Shown here: one piece after another, positions 44,708 to 47,110 of the stretch | Layout: each line of letters opens with the position of its first letter | Position numbering within the stretch: the first letter of the stretch is position 1 | NCBI GenBank assembly: GCA_040902445.1 | Contig: JBBDXJ010000051.1 | Coordinates: forward strand, 1-47,110 | From: Chryseosolibacter sp040902445 | GTDB taxonomy: Bacteria > Bacteroidota > Bacteroidia > Cytophagales > Cyclobacteriaceae | DNA length: 47,110 bases | Reading direction: 5' to 3' | Program-made: the position numbers and the translations under genes | Notes under the pieces: generated by a model | Seen by the model: the letters and a program-made list of their open reading frames with translations, nothing else | What the model was told of the DNA's origin: nothing | Databases searched by the model: none

Positions 44708-47110
44708 CTACGTCTGAAACTTCCCCGGCGTCACACCAAACTGTTCCTTAAAACATTTATTAAAATACGAGAGACTACTGAACCCAACACTGTAGGCAAT
44801 CTGCGTTACATTATCACTGTTCTTCGCCAGCAACTCCGCCGCGCGCTTCAGACGGATGGTTCTCAGGAACTGACTCGGTGTCTGACCGGATAACCCTTTG
44901 ATCTTCCGGTAAAAATGCATGTTGCTGAACCCGGCTTCACGACTGAGTTCTTCGATAGAAAAATGTTCATCCTCCATGTGTTCTTCAATGATAGCTAACA
45001 CCTTGCTAAGAAATTTTTCATCCAGGGAAGTGATGGAGATCTGTTTCGGTTCGAGGGTTATCTCTTTGCTGAACCGCTCTCGCATCCTGCGCCGTTCTTC
45101 AATGCGGTTGCGAACTATCAGCTTTAATTCATCGGCATCGAAAGGCTTGGATAAATAATCATCCGCGCCATATTCCAATCCGGTGAGTTTGCTTTCGCGG
45201 TCAGCCTTTGCTGTTAGCAGGATTACCGGAATATGACTGGTCAGTTCATTAGTCTTGATAAGTTCACACAACTTGTATCCGTCCATCTCCGGCATCATTA
45301 TATCGCTGATGATGAGGTCTGGAATTGTTTCTTCAGCAAGCTTTACTCCGGCTTTTCCGTTTTCGGCTTCGATGATATGATAATGTTCGGCTAAGGTCTT
45401 TCGGATATAGCGTCGCATATCTGCATTATCTTCTACAATCAATAACATAGGCTGCAACGCTGCTGATTCGTCTTCTTTAACATCTGAATCTATCCCGGCG
45501 GATAAGACTATGTCGGACAACTTTTCTGCTTCGAGATGATAGGCAGAATCACTTATCTCGTCTTTATTCAGATGCTCCTTGCCCAAAGGAATAGTTACGG
45601 TGAAGGTTGTTCCTTTTCCCTCAGCGCTTGAGACAGAAATTTTTCCTTTATGAAGTTCTACCAGTTCTTTCGCCAGGGCCATTCCCAGACCACTGCCTTC
45701 GTAGGCGCGGGTTTGTGAACTGTCTACCTGATAGAAGCGGTCAAAGACTTTGTTGAGTTGTTCGGTGGGAATACCAATTCCCGTGTCTTTTACTGTGATC
45801 ACGCACTGGTTCTTGTCGATTTTCAAATAAAGGATAATTTCACCACCCGGTTTTGTGAACTTAAAGGCATTGGACAAAACATTATGGATCACCTTTTCCA
45901 TCTTTTCTGCATCGATGTATGCAATAAGGATTTCCACTTCAGGATAGAAGAAGTATTTTATTTTTTTATCCGCGGCGAGAGATTCGTAGGAAGATACGAT
46001 CTCGCGAAGGAATTCAACCAGGTCAGTGGGTGAGGCGTGAAGCTTCAATTTCCCTGCCTCGATCTTGCTGAGATCGAGGAGTTGATTGATGAGACCTAAC
46101 AAGCGCTGCCCGTTTCGCAGCATTATTCCCATTGTGGATGTTTGATCACCTTTGAATTTACCCTGATACATTTCCTTCAGAGGTCCGAGAATCAGTGTGA
46201 TCGGTGTGCGGAATTCATGGGAGATGTTGGCAAAGAAACGGGTCTTAAGGTTGTCTAACTCAGTGAGGTGTTCTGCCCGATTTTTCAGTTTTACCCTTTT
46301 AATGTCATACTTTCGCCAGACGAATAATATTGAAACAAAAGCAAGGCCATACAATGTATAGGCCCACCATGTTTTCCATGGAGGTGGAAGAATGCGGATA
46401 ACTAAGGTTTTCTCCTGGTCACTCCAGATGCCGTGATGGTTGCTTGCGCGTACTTTGAAAACAAATACACCGGCATCCATATTTGTGTAAGTAGCAATTC
46501 GGGTTTTAGAGTCGGTTTCAATCCATTCATCGTCGTATCCTTCCAGCTTATAACGATAACGATTCTTATCAGGGGAGATCATCTCCATAGCGGAGAATTC
46601 TATGGCAAAATTGTTATCTTGATAATCCAAAACCAGTTCTTTCAATGCGTTTATTGCTTGGTTAGTCGAAAATCCGCCGGCTCTGGCTTTTGTCTCAACG
46701 ACGTAGTCGTGATTGTTTATTTTTAATCCTGTTAAAACGGGAAATGTCCTTGCCGTATCTATGGTGAGGGACAAGGGATTAAATAGTGAAATACCGGTCG
46801 GGTCCGATATCACCATAACCCCCGAGGTGCTTTGGTATTCCCGATACCACGGCTGGATAGCGTAAGTGTGATCGAAACCATTTGTTTCATTGAATCCTAT
46901 CGCAATATTTTGCTTCGGGTCGAAACAAATAATACCCTGCGCATTGGATATCCACACGCGGCCCAGGCTGTCACCTTGCATCCTGATGACATCGTCTATC
47001 TTTAATATCGGTCGCTGGCTAAACCTGTACCGACTCCCATGCTTCCTTCCTTCAAATAGCGCACCCAATGCCGCTACGTATAGCATGCCGTTACCCGTCT
47101 TATAAAGGGT
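44708..47110 (-). CDS. Hybrid two-component system regulator HTCS-D, cut at the window edge
   Basis: The frame is open to the last base of the window, so the N-terminal signal peptide and most sensor blades lie outside. About 800 residues are visible: the last propeller blades (RVWISNAQGIICFD), Y_Y_Y with YRYKLEGYDDEWIET, a transmembrane segment (WWAYTLYGLAFVSILFVW), HisKA with its His codon at 46217-46219, a HATPase (DTGIGIP), a receiver with SDIMMPEMDG and a C-terminal AraC domain. The recognition stretch TQIAYSVGFSSLSYFNKCF is between those of A/B and C. It lies 152 bases upstream of HTCS-C on the same strand. No zincin paralogue is visible for it. Confidence 0.95.
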   Translation of the reverse strand, partial: TLYKTGNGMLYVAALGALFEGRKHGSRYRFSQRPILKIDDVIRMQGDSLGRVWISNAQGIICFDPKQNIAIGFNETNGFDHTYAIQPWYREYQSTSGVMVISDPTGISLFNPLSLTIDTARTFPVLTGLKINNHDYVVETKARAGGFSTNQAINALKELVLDYQDNNFAIEFSAMEMISPDKNRYRYKLEGYDDEWIETDSKTRIATYTNMDAGVFVFKVRASNHHGIWSDQEKTLVIRILPPPWKTWWAYTLYGLAFVSILFVWRKYDIKRVKLKNRAEHLTELDNLKTRFFANISHEFRTPITLILGPLKEMYQGKFKGDQTSTMGIMLRNGQRLLGLINQLLDLSKIEAGKLKLHASPTDLVEFLREIVSSYESLAADKKIKYFFYPEVEILIAYIDAEKMEKVIHNVLSNAFKFTKPGGEIILYLKIDKNQCVITVKDTGIGIPTEQLNKVFDRFYQVDSSQTRAYEGSGLGMALAKELVELHKGKISVSSAEGKGTTFTVTIPLGKEHLNKDEISDSAYHLEAEKLSDIVLSAGIDSDVKEDESAALQPMLLIVEDNADMRRYIRKTLAEHYHIIEAENGKAGVKLAEETIPDLIISDIMMPEMDGYKLCELIKTNELTSHIPVILLTAKADRESKLTGLEYGADDYLSKPFDADELKLIVRNRIEERRRMRERFSKEITLEPKQISITSLDEKFLSKVLAIIEEHMEDEHFSIEELSREAGFSNMHFYRKIKGLSGQTPSQFLRTIRLKRAAELLAKNSDNVTQIAYSVGFSSLSYFNKCFKEQFGVTPGKFQT

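Overview
The window looks like chromosomal DNA from a member of the Bacteroidota, most likely order Cytophagales. The evidence is a SusC/SusD pair, four very long hybrid two-component systems (HTCS) ending in AraC-type domains, genes without Shine-Dalgarno sites, MKK/MKT-type signal peptides, and short palindromes of a type I associate from memory with Bacteroidota intergenic regions. No rRNA, tRNA, CRISPR array, transposase or phage gene was found.

Left part (1-7550), mostly housekeeping: an exported protein of unknown function, lpxH (lipid A), a likely rsfS-ftsH operon, a divergent biotin-protein ligase, a THUMP-domain rRNA methyltransferase, and a DUF1566-type lipoprotein whose signal peptide is split by an apparent frameshift. 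Two structured ~300-base intergenic elements lie here, and a third related one lies at 18.4-18.8 kb.

7.6-15.5 kb, a catabolic cluster on the minus strand: a Tat-exported glycoside-hydrolase-like protein, a HisD-family dehydrogenase resembling HpsN more than true histidinol dehydrogenase, a GntP-type permease, a Tat-exported mandelate-racemase-subgroup enolase enzyme, and a Tat-exported PLP enzyme of the D-threonine aldolase/DSD1 type. Together they suggest release, conversion, import and oxidation of a hydroxy or sugar acid; the substrate is unknown.

15.6-26.6 kb, mixed cell-envelope genes: a WD40-type periplasmic protein, an unknown secreted protein, an SRPBCC protein, a small outer-membrane barrel, a SusC/SusD pair with no neighbouring glycosidase, a PQQ-type sugar dehydrogenase and a small membrane protein.

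26.6-47.1 kb is the most unusual part. Three complete HTCS regulators and one cut by the window edge are interleaved with three paralogous small secreted proteins. Each of these carries HExxH followed by an invariant His 31 residues later, so they look like putative zincin metalloproteases. All three share a conserved leader with the perfect palindrome GGTGGGCCCACC, a TGATCA palindrome and a CTTCC/GGAAG hairpin whose loop length varies. A class-C-beta-lactamase-like serine hydrolase and a decayed MFS transporter lie among them. HTCS genes usually sit beside polysaccharide utilisation loci; here they sit beside small putative metalloproteases, which is my best candidate for an undescribed regulated system.
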